The notes: a model not told the origin generated them from the letters alone. Shown: positions 41,778 through 51,176, counted from the stretch's first letter. The stretch: 64,000 bases of DNA from Pelagibius sp965227505 (GCF_965227505.1 NZ_OZ245757.1:2046001-2110000); one strand, 5' to 3'. Translations and numbers: made by a program.

Positions 41778-42207
41778 CGGTAGTTCTCCCGCAAAGATGA
41801 GTGGCGATGAGGGGCGGTTCTCGCCAGGACAACGTCTGAAACGCCAACTTAGTCCCGGCCCCGTCGGGCTGGCAACCGGCAAAGCCGGGAGGCTGGGTTG
41901 CGGCGGGCCCCACCGCCCGCCCGCCACACCAGGGATGGACGGGCGATAGACGGGAGATAGACGGGGGGATCGGCGCCTTAATCGGTCACAAGCCACCACG
42001 GAATCGCCCCAATCTCGGTCCGCTCTCGCCACGGTCCCCTGGCCCACTGGCGTCCTGGAAAAACCGCCGCCTCACGCCCGATGAGCAGGCCCGCGAACAG
42101 ATTGGATCGCTGCCAATAGAACGGATTGGGGCTTCGGCCCGACGAAGTGAGTGAAGCTTCGGACCGGCGGCGGTCCAAGGGACGAGAGAGAGACCTGGGG
42201 GACGACC
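41778..42207. other. Intergenic region between aminotransferase and sortase substrate
   Basis: About 430 bases without a supported gene. Small GC-rich inexact repeats (gacgggcgatagacgggagatagacg near 41939) lie in it. It must hold the divergent promoters; none is clear. Confidence 0.35.
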
Positions 42208-44583
42208 ATGATGCGTCACGACATGCTGCCTTACCGGCCGGCCAGCCTGATCCCGCCACAGATGATCCGCGCCTGCCTGCGCTCGGTCTTCGTGGTGAGC
42301 GGCACGCTGGGCTTTGCCATCGCCATCCTGATCCTGAGCTTCGCCCTGCGCGGCCTGCCCGCCGCCTATGGCGCCGAAGCGGGTCAGGACCTGCCCAACG
42401 GACTCTTCTTCCGCTCCGGCGACGGCCAGACTGGACTGGAGGCACCGGTGCTTCAGAGCGACGTCAGCATGACGGTGAACGGCCTGGTGAACCGGGTCAC
42501 CGTGCGGCAGGTCTTTCACAATCCCAGCGACCGCTGGCTGGAAGGCATCTACGTCTACCCGCTGCCCGAACGCTCCGCCGTCGACCGCCTGACCATGACC
42601 ATCGGCGACCGCAAGGTGCAAGGCCGCATCATGGAAAAGGCCGAGGCCGAGCGTGCCTATCAGGCCGCCGCCGAGAACGGCCAGCGCGCCAGCCTGGTCA
42701 GCGGCGAGCGGCCCAACGTCTTCGTCACCTCGGTGGCCAACATCGGGCCGGGCGAAAGCATCGCCATCGAGATCGGCTATCAGGACGCCGTCGCCTACGA
42801 GAACGGCGTCTTCGCGCTGCGCTTTCCCATGGTGGTGGCGCCGCGCTACAGCCCGGCACCAGACGCGGTGGTCGAGTCGCCCTCGGCTCCCGTCACCCCC
42901 ACCCCAGCCGTCAACCCGCCGCGAGACGCGGAAGCCCGCGACCTCTTCGGGCCGGTCGAGACCGGCGGGAAGCGCAACCCGCTGTCGCTGGCCATCACCC
43001 TGGATGCGGGCGTCCCGTTACAGAACGTGAAGAGTCTCTATCACCCGGTGATCATCGAAACCCTGGAGAACGGCCGCCAGCGGATCGACCTGCGTGACGG
43101 CAGCGTGCCGGCGGACCGCGACTTCGTGCTCGAGTGGCAGCCGACCCCCAGCGCGGCACCCCAGGCCGCCGTCTTCGCCGAGCAGGTCGGCGCCGACACC
43201 CACCTGCTGGTGATGATGGTGCCGCCGGAGCCCACCTGGACAAACACCGAGCCGGTGCCCGCCCCCTTCCCGCGCGAACTGGTCTTCGTCATCGACACCT
43301 CCGGCTCCATGCACGGCGACTCCCTGGATCAGGCCAAGGCCGCCGTCATCGCCGCCCTGAAAAGCCTCAACCCCGAAGACCGCTTCAACGTCGTTCAGTT
43401 CAACAGCGTCACCAACGCGCTCTACCGCCGGCCGATGGTGGCCTCCGTCGCCAACGTCTCGCGCGCCTTTCACTACGTCAGCGCGCTGGAGGCCGAGGGC
43501 GGCACCGAGATGGCGCCGGCGCTGGACTTCGCGCTGACCGGCGGCACCGCCGACGGCTACCTCAGCCAGATCGTCTTCCTGACCGACGGCGCCGTCGGCA
43601 ACGAGCACGAACTCTTCAAGGTGGTCGCCGAGCAATTGGGGGACAGCCGCCTCTTCACCATCGGCATCGGCTCCGCCCCCAACAGCTACTTCATGCGCAA
43701 GTCGGCCGAGTTGGGCCGCGGCAGCTTCACCCACATCGGCGACCTGGAGGAGGTGGCCACGCGCATGGAAGCGCTCTTCGCCAAGCTGGAGAACCCGGCC
43801 CTCACCGACATCCGCGTCGGCTGGCCGATCGCCGCGGGCAAGCGCGTCGAGGCCTACCCCGGCCCCCTGCCCGATCTTTACGAAGGGGAGCCGGTGACCT
43901 TCAGCGCCCGCCTGGAAGGCGTTCCCCTGGAAGAGCTGGAAGGCCAGATGCTGATCACCGGGACCGGATCGGACGGCCCCTGGCAGCAGCGCCTCCCGCT
44001 CGAGACCCTGACCGCGGCGCCGGGCACCGCCAGCCTCTGGGCCCGGGCCAAGCTGGTCGCCATCGAGGACCGCTTCTACGACACGCCGGGGGTCGACAGC
44101 GCCGCCGTGCGCGCCGACGCCCTGGCCCTGGCCCTGGAGCACGGTCTGGTCACGCGCTACACCAGCCTGGTGGCGATCGACGAGGAACGCGCGCGGCCCG
44201 AAGACGAGAGCCTCCAGAGCGAGGAGATCGCCCGCAACCTGCCCGAGGGCTGGAGCGCCGAGCATGTCTTCGGCAGCGCCGAGGCGGAAGCCGGAGCCGA
44301 CCCGGCCCGCCTCCAGGCACCCCCCATGCAAGTGCCCGCCATGCAAGTGCCCGGCACGCAGGCACCCCTGATGGATGCAGCCCAAACGAAGGCAATGCGC
44401 AGCTTTGCGCTGCCGGCGCCGCTGCTGCAGCAGGCCGAGGCTGCCAGGGACGGCCAGCCGATCATGCTGCCGCAGGGCGCCACCCCGGCGGAGCGCATGG
44501 CCCTCTTCGGCGGCCTCGCCCTGACCGCCGGCCTCCTGCTGCTGCTCGTCCTGCGCCGGCGCAAGGCGGTCCAGGTTGCTTAG
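42208..44583 (+). CDS. VIT/VWA-domain protein, class GN sortase target
   Basis: 791 residues. A hydrophobic leader (about 25-47) exports it. A VIT domain follows (VLQSDVSMTVNGLVNRVTVRQ, FHNPSDRWLEGIYVYPLPE), then a von Willebrand A domain with MIDAS DTSGSMHGDS. The C-terminus is a sorting signal: LPQGATPAE from residue 754, a hydrophobic helix, then LRRRK. This matches the marine proteobacterial sortase target family, where the motif is more often LPQTG-like. The sortase gene overlaps its stop by 8 bases. GGGGGA supports ATG 42208. Confidence 0.9.
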   Translation: MMRHDMLPYRPASLIPPQMIRACLRSVFVVSGTLGFAIAILILSFALRGLPAAYGAEAGQDLPNGLFFRSGDGQTGLEAPVLQSDVSMTVNGLVNRVTVRQVFHNPSDRWLEGIYVYPLPERSAVDRLTMTIGDRKVQGRIMEKAEAERAYQAAAENGQRASLVSGERPNVFVTSVANIGPGESIAIEIGYQDAVAYENGVFALRFPMVVAPRYSPAPDAVVESPSAPVTPTPAVNPPRDAEARDLFGPVETGGKRNPLSLAITLDAGVPLQNVKSLYHPVIIETLENGRQRIDLRDGSVPADRDFVLEWQPTPSAAPQAAVFAEQVGADTHLLVMMVPPEPTWTNTEPVPAPFPRELVFVIDTSGSMHGDSLDQAKAAVIAALKSLNPEDRFNVVQFNSVTNALYRRPMVASVANVSRAFHYVSALEAEGGTEMAPALDFALTGGTADGYLSQIVFLTDGAVGNEHELFKVVAEQLGDSRLFTIGIGSAPNSYFMRKSAELGRGSFTHIGDLEEVATRMEALFAKLENPALTDIRVGWPIAAGKRVEAYPGPLPDLYEGEPVTFSARLEGVPLEELEGQMLITGTGSDGPWQQRLPLETLTAAPGTASLWARAKLVAIEDRFYDTPGVDSAAVRADALALALEHGLVTRYTSLVAIDEERARPEDESLQSEEIARNLPEGWSAEHVFGSAEAEAGADPARLQAPPMQVPAMQVPGTQAPLMDAAQTKAMRSFALPAPLLQQAEAARDGQPIMLPQGATPAERMALFGGLALTAGLLLLLVLRRRKAVQVA

Positions 44584-45292
44584 CGCTTCGAAAGCCAGGC
44601 AGGCTTTCTGCGGCCTCGCCCTGCTGCTGGTCGGCCTCGGCCTCTGGCAGCTCGGCGGGGCCGCCCTGATCCACGGCAAGGCCTGGCTCGCCCAGCACCT
44701 GATGGAGCGCGCCTGGACCCAGACCCTGGCCGGATCGGCCACCGCCAAGCCCGGGGCCGTCAAGCCCTGGCCCTGGGCCGACACCTGGCCGGTGGCCCGC
44801 CTGCAGGTGCCGGCACGGGACATCGACCTCTTCGTGCTGGCGGGCGCCTCCGGGCGCACGCTGGCCTTCGGACCCGGCTGGGTCGCCGGCACGGAGCGCC
44901 TGAACCACGACGTGCTCGGCGGCCACCGCGACACCCACTTCGCCTTCCTGCGCCACCTGGAGCCCGGCAGCCGCTTCCGCCTGCAGGACCGCAGCGGCGC
45001 CTGGCGGGACTACCGCGTGCGGGGCCACGCCGTTCTCGACGTGCGCCAGGAGGTGATCCTGCGGCCCGGCCGGGACCGGCACCTGCTGACGCTGGTCACC
45101 TGCTATCCCTTCGACGCCGTCGCACCGGGCGGGCCGCTGCGCTATGCGGTCACCGCCGAGGCCATGGACGGGGAAGCTTTCGGTGCAGCGGCAGCCGAAA
45201 CCGCTGCGGCGGAACACGCTGACTTCAACGGGGGAGAAACCACAACCGGGGGAATTGAACCAGGAAAGGTACCCTCAGCCCATGCTCTTTGA
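44576..45292 (+). CDS. Class GN sortase
   Basis: 238 residues. N-terminal membrane anchor (FCGLALLLVGLGLWQLGG). The sortase beta-barrel has catalytic His117 (GGHRDTHFAFL), Cys176 (TLVTCYPFD) and Arg189 (GPLRYAV). Class GN sortases are Gram-negative and are encoded beside a single VIT/VWA target, exactly as here. Start is TTG 44576, with AAGGCGG upstream; it overlaps the substrate's stop by 8 bases, so both are translated together. It should cleave at the LPQGA motif and attach the target to a not-yet-clear acceptor. Confidence 0.92.
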   Translation: MLSASKARQAFCGLALLLVGLGLWQLGGAALIHGKAWLAQHLMERAWTQTLAGSATAKPGAVKPWPWADTWPVARLQVPARDIDLFVLAGASGRTLAFGPGWVAGTERLNHDVLGGHRDTHFAFLRHLEPGSRFRLQDRSGAWRDYRVRGHAVLDVRQEVILRPGRDRHLLTLVTCYPFDAVAPGGPLRYAVTAEAMDGEAFGAAAAETAAAEHADFNGGETTTGGIEPGKVPSAHAL

Positions 45293-45434
45293 CCCCACGC
45301 TCATGACCCAGCACAAGCCGGGACCGCTGGACCGCGGCAGCCGTCTGCGCCGCTGGTCGGCGCGGCTTTTCGTCCTTGCCCTGATGGGTGTCGGCCTCGG
45401 CGCCGCGCTGCTGCTCTTTGCGCCCCTGCTTTAG
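45282..45434 (+). CDS. Small single-pass membrane protein after sortase
   Basis: 50 residues. MLFDPTLMTQ leads to a basic stretch (RGSRLRRWSARL) and one transmembrane helix (LFVLALMGVGLGAALLLFAPLL). It overlaps the sortase end by 11 bases. An AGGAAAGG precedes the start but at a long distance, so coding status is moderate. Its place in the sortase pair's transcript suggests a co-functional helper; this is inference. Confidence 0.5.
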   Translation: MLFDPTLMTQHKPGPLDRGSRLRRWSARLFVLALMGVGLGAALLLFAPLL

Positions 45435-45687
45435 GCGCCCCTGCGTCAGGACCAGTGATTTAGAAACGGAAGACACCGATGGCATCCATCCCGACCCGGC
45501 CGCATCCGCTGTGGTTGCGGCCCGACCCTGTCCGGCCGACCGGCGGCCCCGCCACGCCGGCCCTCGCGCCCGGGCGGAACCCTCAACCGCCGGCCGCTCC
45601 CCCCGAAGAGCAGAGCGCGGCGGCTCTGCGCCGCGCCTTCCGCACGCCGCCTCCCTTGATGGGCGGCGGCTGGAATGGAACCAGGCG

Positions 45688-46425
45688 TCAGTCGTAGCGC
45701 AGGCTGGGGAACCAGTCGCCGCGGCCCTCCGGCAGCAGGTCGAAGAGGTGCCAGACCGGCGACATCAGATCGATGCCGCGGGCGAGGTCCGCACCGATGG
45801 GCGCCGAGCCGGTGTAGAAGTGATAGACGCGGCCGTCCTCGCCCTTGCGGAACACCGAGACGCCCGGCCATTGGCCGAAATCGTCCTCCATGCCGAAGTC
45901 GGCGTTGAAGCTGGTGTCGTGGCTCGACAGCAGACGCAGATGATTCCAGCCCCGCGCCGCGGCAAAGGCCCGCAGCCTGCCGATCTCCGCCTTCGCGACC
46001 AGCACCAGCGCGGCCCGCTGGCTTACGTGCTCGGCCACCGCATCGTAGCCGTCGGCCCACATGGTGCACATGGGACAGGGGTTTTCCGCCGCCGCGCCGA
46101 ACATGAAGTGAATGAGGATGAGGTTCTCCTTGCCCAGGGCGAAGAGGTCGCTCAGCCTCGCGTCCGTCATCTCGGCGGGCGCGTTGCGGGAGAGATCCGC
46201 CGGCCCTTCCCTGAAGACGTAGTCGGTCTCCAGCGGCGTGCCTTGAGGCAGGCGCCGGCGCAATGCGGCCACCTTCTCGCGCTGCTCCTTCAGCGCCACC
46301 TCGGCGTCCATAAGTTCCCTGCGCAGCCGGCGCTGCTCGGCGCTGGCATGGGGCAGCAGAACCGGTGAGCGCGCCGCCATGCGCGCCAGGGCGTCTTGCA
46401 TCGGGTTGTATTGCGTCTCGGGCAT
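45688..46425 (-). CDS. DUF899 (thioredoxin-like) family protein
   Basis: 245 residues. The thioredoxin-like core is shown by KENLILIHFMFG, then the CPMCTMWADGYDA with a CxxC pair (NPCPMCTMW), and LRLLSSHDTSFNADFG. DUF899 proteins are usually encoded with ArsR/SRPBCC genes, as here. It is the last gene of the operon. Reactivity at the CxxC suggests redox chemistry; the function is not established. Confidence 0.86.
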   Translation of the reverse strand: MPETQYNPMQDALARMAARSPVLLPHASAEQRRLRRELMDAEVALKEQREKVAALRRRLPQGTPLETDYVFREGPADLSRNAPAEMTDARLSDLFALGKENLILIHFMFGAAAENPCPMCTMWADGYDAVAEHVSQRAALVLVAKAEIGRLRAFAAARGWNHLRLLSSHDTSFNADFGMEDDFGQWPGVSVFRKGEDGRVYHFYTGSAPIGADLARGIDLMSPVWHLFDLLPEGRGDWFPSLRYD

Positions 46426-46426
46426 C

Positions 46427-46864
46427 TTAATCCTCCACGAAAGGCACCAGCTTCTCGAAGCAGGCCGTCCAGCCGCCGTTGTGCAGCGCAGCCATGGCCT
46501 GATCGGCGAAGCCTTCGTGGGTCAGGGTCAGTTCCGAGCCCTCACCCAGCGGTTCGATCTCCACGGTGACCAGGGTGTCCCTGCCCGCGGTCGCCGAGGA
46601 GGACCAGGTGAAGACCAGCCGCCGCGGCCGCTCGATCTCCCTGTAGACACACTTGTGGGCATAGGTTTCCTCGCCCGTCATGACGAAGTCGAAGCGCCCG
46701 CCGACGCGCAGGTCGAGTTCCAGGGCGGCCATGACCATCTCCCCCGGCACCAGCCACTGGCGCACCATCTGCGGATCGGTCCAGGCGTCGAAGACCAGTT
46801 CCGGGCTGGCATCGAGCCTGCGGGTCAGGCGCACCACCGGCTTGCTCAAGGCCGTCTCCACCAT
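46427..46864 (-). CDS. SRPBCC (AHSA1-like) domain protein
   Basis: 145 residues. The AHSA1 pattern is RRLDASPELVFDAWTDPQMVRQWLVPGEM, then LRVGGRFDFVMTGEE, then LTLTHEGFADQ. Ligand-binding hydrophobic cavity folds of this type act as lipid/antibiotic or chaperone-cochaperone modules. ATG 46864 has GGGAGAAGGA upstream. It is one base after DUF899 starts, so they are co-translated. Confidence 0.86.
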   Translation of the reverse strand: MVETALSKPVVRLTRRLDASPELVFDAWTDPQMVRQWLVPGEMVMAALELDLRVGGRFDFVMTGEETYAHKCVYREIERPRRLVFTWSSSATAGRDTLVTVEIEPLGEGSELTLTHEGFADQAMAALHNGGWTACFEKLVPFVED

Positions 46865-46900
46865 CGTCCTTCTCCCATTGCTGTGTCGCAAAGGCCTCGT

Positions 46901-47386
46901 TCAGCGCTTCAGCGCCGCTTCCAGCTTGTCGAAGGCGCTGTTCCAGCCGCCCTCGTAGTTGCCGGAGGTCTCGGCATCGGGGAAACGCTCATGGATCAGG
47001 GTCATGCGCGCGCCCGGCTTGCCGTCGGCGGTCTCGGCCTCCTCGATGCCGATGGTCAGGCGGCTTTCGACGCCCTTCAGGCCGCCGCCGGCCCAGGACA
47101 TCACCAGCCGGCCCGGCGGATCGATGATCTCGAAGACGCCGTGGTGCTCGTGGTCGTCCTCGCCGCGCATCAGGACGTGGTAGGCACCGCCCACTCTCAG
47201 GTCCACAGCGGCATCGGCGACGTGCAGGTCGAAGGGGCAGAGCCACTGGCTCAACTGTTCGGGCTTGGTCCAGGCATCGAAGACCGCCTGGGGCGTGGCC
47301 TCGTAGACGCGGGTGATCCTGACCGTCGGCGCAGTCCCGAAGGCCGCGGCCGGCGCCACGCTCTCGCTGCTCAGCGCATCGCTCAT
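46901..47386 (-). CDS. SRPBCC (AHSA1-like) domain protein
   Basis: 161 residues, a paralogue of the next gene. RVYEATPQAVFDAWTKPEQLSQWLCPF, VDLRVGGAYHVLMRGEDDHEHHG, and MTLIHERFPDAETSGNYEGGWNSAFDKLE define the fold. Its ATG overlaps the ArsR stop (ATGA, 4 bases). Tandem SRPBCC genes under an ArsR regulator are a recurrent arrangement. Confidence 0.87.
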   Translation of the reverse strand: MSDALSSESVAPAAAFGTAPTVRITRVYEATPQAVFDAWTKPEQLSQWLCPFDLHVADAAVDLRVGGAYHVLMRGEDDHEHHGVFEIIDPPGRLVMSWAGGGLKGVESRLTIGIEEAETADGKPGARMTLIHERFPDAETSGNYEGGWNSAFDKLEAALKR

Positions 47387-47760
47387 GACTTTCGTTCCTT
47401 TCCATCAGATCCGTGGGGGGAGTTGTCCCGGGTTTTCTGCCGCTTGAGGAAAGCGTCCAGGGCGTCCAGCCGGGCTTCCCAGAAGCGCCGGGTTTCTTCC
47501 ATCCAGCGCGCCGCCTCCAGGATCGGGGCGCCTTCGAAGGAAAGCTGATGCACCCGGCCCTGCACGTCGCGCTTCACCAGCCCCGCCCGCTCCAGAACGG
47601 CCACGTGCTTTGAGACGGCGTTCAGAGACATGTCGAAGGGCTCGGCAATCTCCGTCACCCGCGCCTCCCCCGCCATCAGCCGGGCCAGAATGGCCCGCCG
47701 GGTCGGGTCGGCGAGGGCGGAAAAGGTGCGGTCCAGACGCTCTTCAGTATATTCAACCAT
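47383..47760 (-). CDS. ArsR-family transcriptional repressor
   Basis: 125 residues. Winged HTH: LDRTFSALADPTRRAILARLM, VTEIAEPFDMSLNAVSKHVAVLERAGLV. Its start (MVEYTEERL) lies within the 28-bp palindrome, so binding there would block its own initiation and the whole operon. The metal-binding Cys motif of arsenic sensors is absent, so a metal effector is unlikely. The longer frame to 47796 would place the palindrome inside the gene and is not preferred. Confidence 0.92.
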   Translation of the reverse strand: MVEYTEERLDRTFSALADPTRRAILARLMAGEARVTEIAEPFDMSLNAVSKHVAVLERAGLVKRDVQGRVHQLSFEGAPILEAARWMEETRRFWEARLDALDAFLKRQKTRDNSPHGSDGKERKS

Positions 47761-47774
47761 CTGGTTGAATATAC
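47747..47774. promoter_or_regulatory. Perfect 28-bp operator palindrome over the ArsR start codon
   Basis: Arms GTATATTCAACC (47747-47758) and GGTTGAATATAC (47763-47774) are exact reverse complements separated by 4 bases. The ATG of the ArsR gene (47758-47760) lies in it. This placement is common in ArsR-SRPBCC operons. Confidence 0.85.
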
Positions 47775-47949
47775 GAGATTGGAACGCGGCGGTCAAGAGG
47801 CCGGGCGCGGGCTCCTGCCAGGCTCCCGACTCTCCTGACAGACTGCTGGCAGGAGCTGCCGCTGAGCCCTCTGGCTGAAGGGCACTGCAGCGGGCATAGT
47901 TGGGTCATAGAAACCGGAGCTCGGGCTCGAGCAAGACAGGGAACCAAGG

Positions 47950-48588
47950 ATGTTGAGACAGACACAGCGGGCGCTTGTGATCTCGCTGTTTGCTGGGTTC
48001 GCCATGGCCGTCGGCAGCCCAGCCGGTCATGCCCAGAACTACCAGCCGAGAGAAATCAACGGCGTTGGGGACAGTGCGCGCTTCCCCATCTCGATCGGGA
48101 TCTTCGAACGGCACCGCATCTTCGCCTACTCGGCCGGCCTGGAGGACGTCTCCGTCGGCTATAACTCGGCCGAACCGGGGTATCGTTCCGGTTCGACGAT
48201 TTACTTCTATCCGGTCTACAATCGCATCGGCGATGCGGCGGCAAATCTGGAGCTGGAGTTCGCCACTGTAAAAGCGCAGATTTCCCGCTACCCCGGCGGC
48301 CGTTGGGTCGAGGACCGTGCGACCGTCAAGGTCCATCAGGATTCGGGTCCGGTCGGCGGTCTGTCCGCGACCTACCGCTTCAAAGCGCAGTTTTTCGGCG
48401 AGGAGCGAGAGTTGTTCTCAGAGCTGCAGCTCTTCGTCATCGGCGAGCGTTTCGTCAAGTTCAGGCACACCTATCCTGCGGAGCATCGGGAATTCCTGCG
48501 CCTACAGATTGACAACCTCATGGCTACGCTCAAATGGGAGGATGTCGACGAAGAGGAATTGATCCGTGCGCTGAGCCACGCGCTTTAA
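47950..48588 (+). CDS. Hypothetical exported protein, 212 residues
   Basis: An N-terminal signal peptide (LVISLFAGFAMAVGSPAGHAQ) suggests periplasmic location. The mature part has ARFPISIGIFERHRIFAYSAG, a Tyr-rich SGSTIYFYPVYNRIGD and a beta-rich LSATYRFKAQFFGEERELFSELQLFVIG, ending in an acidic helical tail. I do not recognise the family; the uvrB gene follows 30 bases later on the same strand. Confidence 0.65.
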   Translation: MLRQTQRALVISLFAGFAMAVGSPAGHAQNYQPREINGVGDSARFPISIGIFERHRIFAYSAGLEDVSVGYNSAEPGYRSGSTIYFYPVYNRIGDAAANLELEFATVKAQISRYPGGRWVEDRATVKVHQDSGPVGGLSATYRFKAQFFGEERELFSELQLFVIGERFVKFRHTYPAEHREFLRLQIDNLMATLKWEDVDEEELIRALSHAL

Positions 48589-48618
48589 CCGAACACCCAG
48601 ACGAGCAAAAAAGAGACC

Positions 48619-50787
48619 ATGCCGAATTCCGTCCTCACCCCCTTCCCGGCCAAGCCGGCGGACGTTACCGCCGGGACGCCCTTCAGGATCGATTCCGATT
48701 TCGTGCCGGCGGGCGACCAGCCGCAGGCCATCGCCGAGCTGACCGGCGGCCTGCGCGAGGGGGAACGCGACCAGGTTCTGCTGGGGGTCACCGGCTCCGG
48801 CAAGACCTTCACCGCCGCCCACATCATCGCCGAGCTGCAGCGCCCCTCCCTGGTGCTGGCGCCCAACAAGACCCTGGCGGCCCAGCTCTATGCGGAGATG
48901 AAGTCCTTCTTCCCGAACAACTCGGTGGAGTACTTCGTCTCCTACTACGACTACTACCAGCCGGAAGCCTACGTCCCGCGCAGCGACACCTATATCGAGA
49001 AGGAAAGCTCGATCAACGAGCAGATCGACCGCATGCGCCACTCCGCCACCCGCGCGCTGTTCGAGCGCCGCGACGTGGTGATCGTCGCCTCGGTCTCCTG
49101 CATCTACGGCATCGGCTCGCCGGAGACCTATGCCACCATGATCGTCGAGGTGAAGGCCGGACAGGAGATCCGCCGCGCCGAGCTGCTGAAGAAGCTGGTG
49201 GAGCTGCAGTACAAGCGCAACGACGGCAACTTCCACCGCGGCACCTTCCGCGTGCGCGGCGACACCCTGGACATCTTTCCGGCCCACTACGAGGACCGCG
49301 CCTGGCGCCTCACCCTCTTCGGCGACGAGGTCGAGACGATCCACGAGTTCGACCCGCTGACCGGCGACAAGACCGACAGCCTGGAGTCGGTGAAGGTCTA
49401 CGCCAACAGCCACTACGTGACGCCGCGCCCGACCCTTCAGCAGGCCGCCAAGCAGATCAAGGAAGACCTGAAGATCCAGCTCGAGCTGTTCAACCAGCAG
49501 GGCAAGCTGCTGGAAGCCCAGCGCCTGGAGCAGCGCACCACCTTCGATCTGGAGATGATCGAGGCCACCGGCTCCTGCGCCGGGATCGAGAACTACTCGC
49601 GCTATCTCACCGGGCGCAATCCGGGCGAGCCGCCACCGACCCTCTTCGAATACCTGCCGGAGGACGCGCTGCTCTTCGTCGACGAGAGCCACGTCACCGT
49701 CGGCCAGTTGAACGGCATGTTCCGCGGGGACTATTCGCGCAAGTCCACGCTCGCCGAATACGGCTTCCGCCTGCCGTCGTGCATCGACAACCGGCCGCTG
49801 AAGTTCGAGGAGTGGGAACAGATGCGCCCGCAGACGGTCTACGTCTCGGCCACCCCCGGCCCCTGGGAACTGAAGCAGACCGGCGGCGTCTTCGTCGAAC
49901 AGGTGATCCGCCCGACCGGCCTCATCGACCCGGTCTGCATCGTCCGCCCCACCGAGAGCCAGGTCGACGACCTGATCGGCGAATGCAAGGCCATGGCTTC
50001 GGCGGGCAATCGGGTGCTGGTGACCACCCTCACCAAGCGCATGGCCGAGGACCTCACCGAATACCTCCACGAGGCCGGATTGAAGGTGCGCTACATCCAC
50101 TCCGACGTGGACACCCTTGAGCGCATCGAGATCATCCGCGATCTGCGCCTCGGCGTCTTCGACGTGCTGGTGGGCATCAACCTGCTGCGCGAGGGGCTGG
50201 ACATTCCCGAATGCGCCCTGGTCTGCATCCTCGATGCCGACAAGGAGGGCTACCTGCGCTCCACCACCTCGCTGATCCAGACCATCGGGCGGGCGGCGCG
50301 CAACGTCGACGGCCGCGTCATTCTCTACGCCGACAAGATGACCGACAGCCTGACCGCGGCGCTGGAGGAAACCAACCGCCGCCGCGAGAAGCAGCAGGGC
50401 TACAACGAGGCCAACGGCATCACCCCGGAATCGGTCAAGAAGCAGATCGCCGACATCCTGGAGAGCGTCTACGAGAGCGACCACGTCACGGTGAAGACCG
50501 GCGACGAGAAAACCAAGCACATGGTGGGCCACAACCTGCGCGCCTACATCGAAGACCTGGAAAAGCGCATGCGCGAGGCCGCCGCCGACCTGGAGTTCGA
50601 GGAGGCCGCGCGCCTGCGCGACGAGATCAAGCGCCTGCAGGACCAGGAACTGGGCCTCGACAAACCGGGCTCAGCCAGCGGCGACGGCAGTGGAGCCGGC
50701 TTCGCCGACCGCATCGCCAAGGCCGGAGCCGCCAGCAAATCCCGCAAGGGCAAGTATCGCGGGCGCTCCGGGGGAAGGCGCCGGTAA
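48619..50787 (+). CDS. uvrB: Excinuclease ABC subunit B
   Basis: 722 residues. Walker A LGVTGSGKTFTAA, the damage-verifying beta-hairpin YYDYYQPEAYVPRSDTYIE, helicase motif DESHVT, motif V/VI (LREGLDIPE, QTIGRAARN), and the C-terminal UVR motif (LEFEEAARLRDEIKRLQ) that binds UvrC. It verifies lesions and loads UvrC, whose gene lies 3.8 kb downstream. No LexA box was recognised upstream. Confidence 0.98.
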   Translation: MPNSVLTPFPAKPADVTAGTPFRIDSDFVPAGDQPQAIAELTGGLREGERDQVLLGVTGSGKTFTAAHIIAELQRPSLVLAPNKTLAAQLYAEMKSFFPNNSVEYFVSYYDYYQPEAYVPRSDTYIEKESSINEQIDRMRHSATRALFERRDVVIVASVSCIYGIGSPETYATMIVEVKAGQEIRRAELLKKLVELQYKRNDGNFHRGTFRVRGDTLDIFPAHYEDRAWRLTLFGDEVETIHEFDPLTGDKTDSLESVKVYANSHYVTPRPTLQQAAKQIKEDLKIQLELFNQQGKLLEAQRLEQRTTFDLEMIEATGSCAGIENYSRYLTGRNPGEPPPTLFEYLPEDALLFVDESHVTVGQLNGMFRGDYSRKSTLAEYGFRLPSCIDNRPLKFEEWEQMRPQTVYVSATPGPWELKQTGGVFVEQVIRPTGLIDPVCIVRPTESQVDDLIGECKAMASAGNRVLVTTLTKRMAEDLTEYLHEAGLKVRYIHSDVDTLERIEIIRDLRLGVFDVLVGINLLREGLDIPECALVCILDADKEGYLRSTTSLIQTIGRAARNVDGRVILYADKMTDSLTAALEETNRRREKQQGYNEANGITPESVKKQIADILESVYESDHVTVKTGDEKTKHMVGHNLRAYIEDLEKRMREAAADLEFEEAARLRDEIKRLQDQELGLDKPGSASGDGSGAGFADRIAKAGAASKSRKGKYRGRSGGRRR

Positions 50788-50807
50788 TCCGTCGGCGCTG
50801 GAACGGG

Positions 50808-51176
50808 TCAGGCTGGACCGTCGCTTTCGTCTCCAGCCATCAGAAAGCGGCGACGGGCGCGCCGGTACCGTACGACCAGAACCAGCAGGGCCAGCGGCAG
50901 CAGGACAACCATCGCCGCGATCGCCAGCACCCAGATCAGGAGCATCAGCGGGAGGAACTCCCCCGCCGCCGTGCTGGTCAGGGCCTCGACAACCCCGAAC
51001 ACCCAGCCCGCCGCATAGAAGCCGAGGCCGGCCAGCATCGCGAGGGCGGCGTAGAACAGCGCGCCCGGCCCGGCCGCCGCAAGGAACAGAAGGTCGACGG
51101 CGAGAAGGCTGTAGGCGATCGCCAGACCGCTGGCCAGAATGGCGATCTTGCGCAGGAGTACCTGATGTTCGGGCAT
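50808..51176 (-). CDS. Hypothetical membrane protein with three to four helices
   Basis: 122 residues, strongly hydrophobic: helices at about 9-30 (IAILASGLAIAYSLLAVDLLF), 37-60 (ALFYAALAMLAGLGFYAAGWV) and 77-102 (LMLLIWVLAIAAMVVLLPLALLV), followed by a basic cytoplasmic tail (RYRRARRRF). No family recognised. Confidence 0.55.
   Translation of the reverse strand: MPEHQVLLRKIAILASGLAIAYSLLAVDLLFLAAAGPGALFYAALAMLAGLGFYAAGWVFGVVEALTSTAAGEFLPLMLLIWVLAIAAMVVLLPLALLVLVVRYRRARRRFLMAGDESDGPA

Noticed and set aside
45479..45697. Plus-strand frame of 72 residues after the sortase group
   Set aside because: Pro/Arg-rich, no domain, no good start; typical GC-rich noncoding frame.
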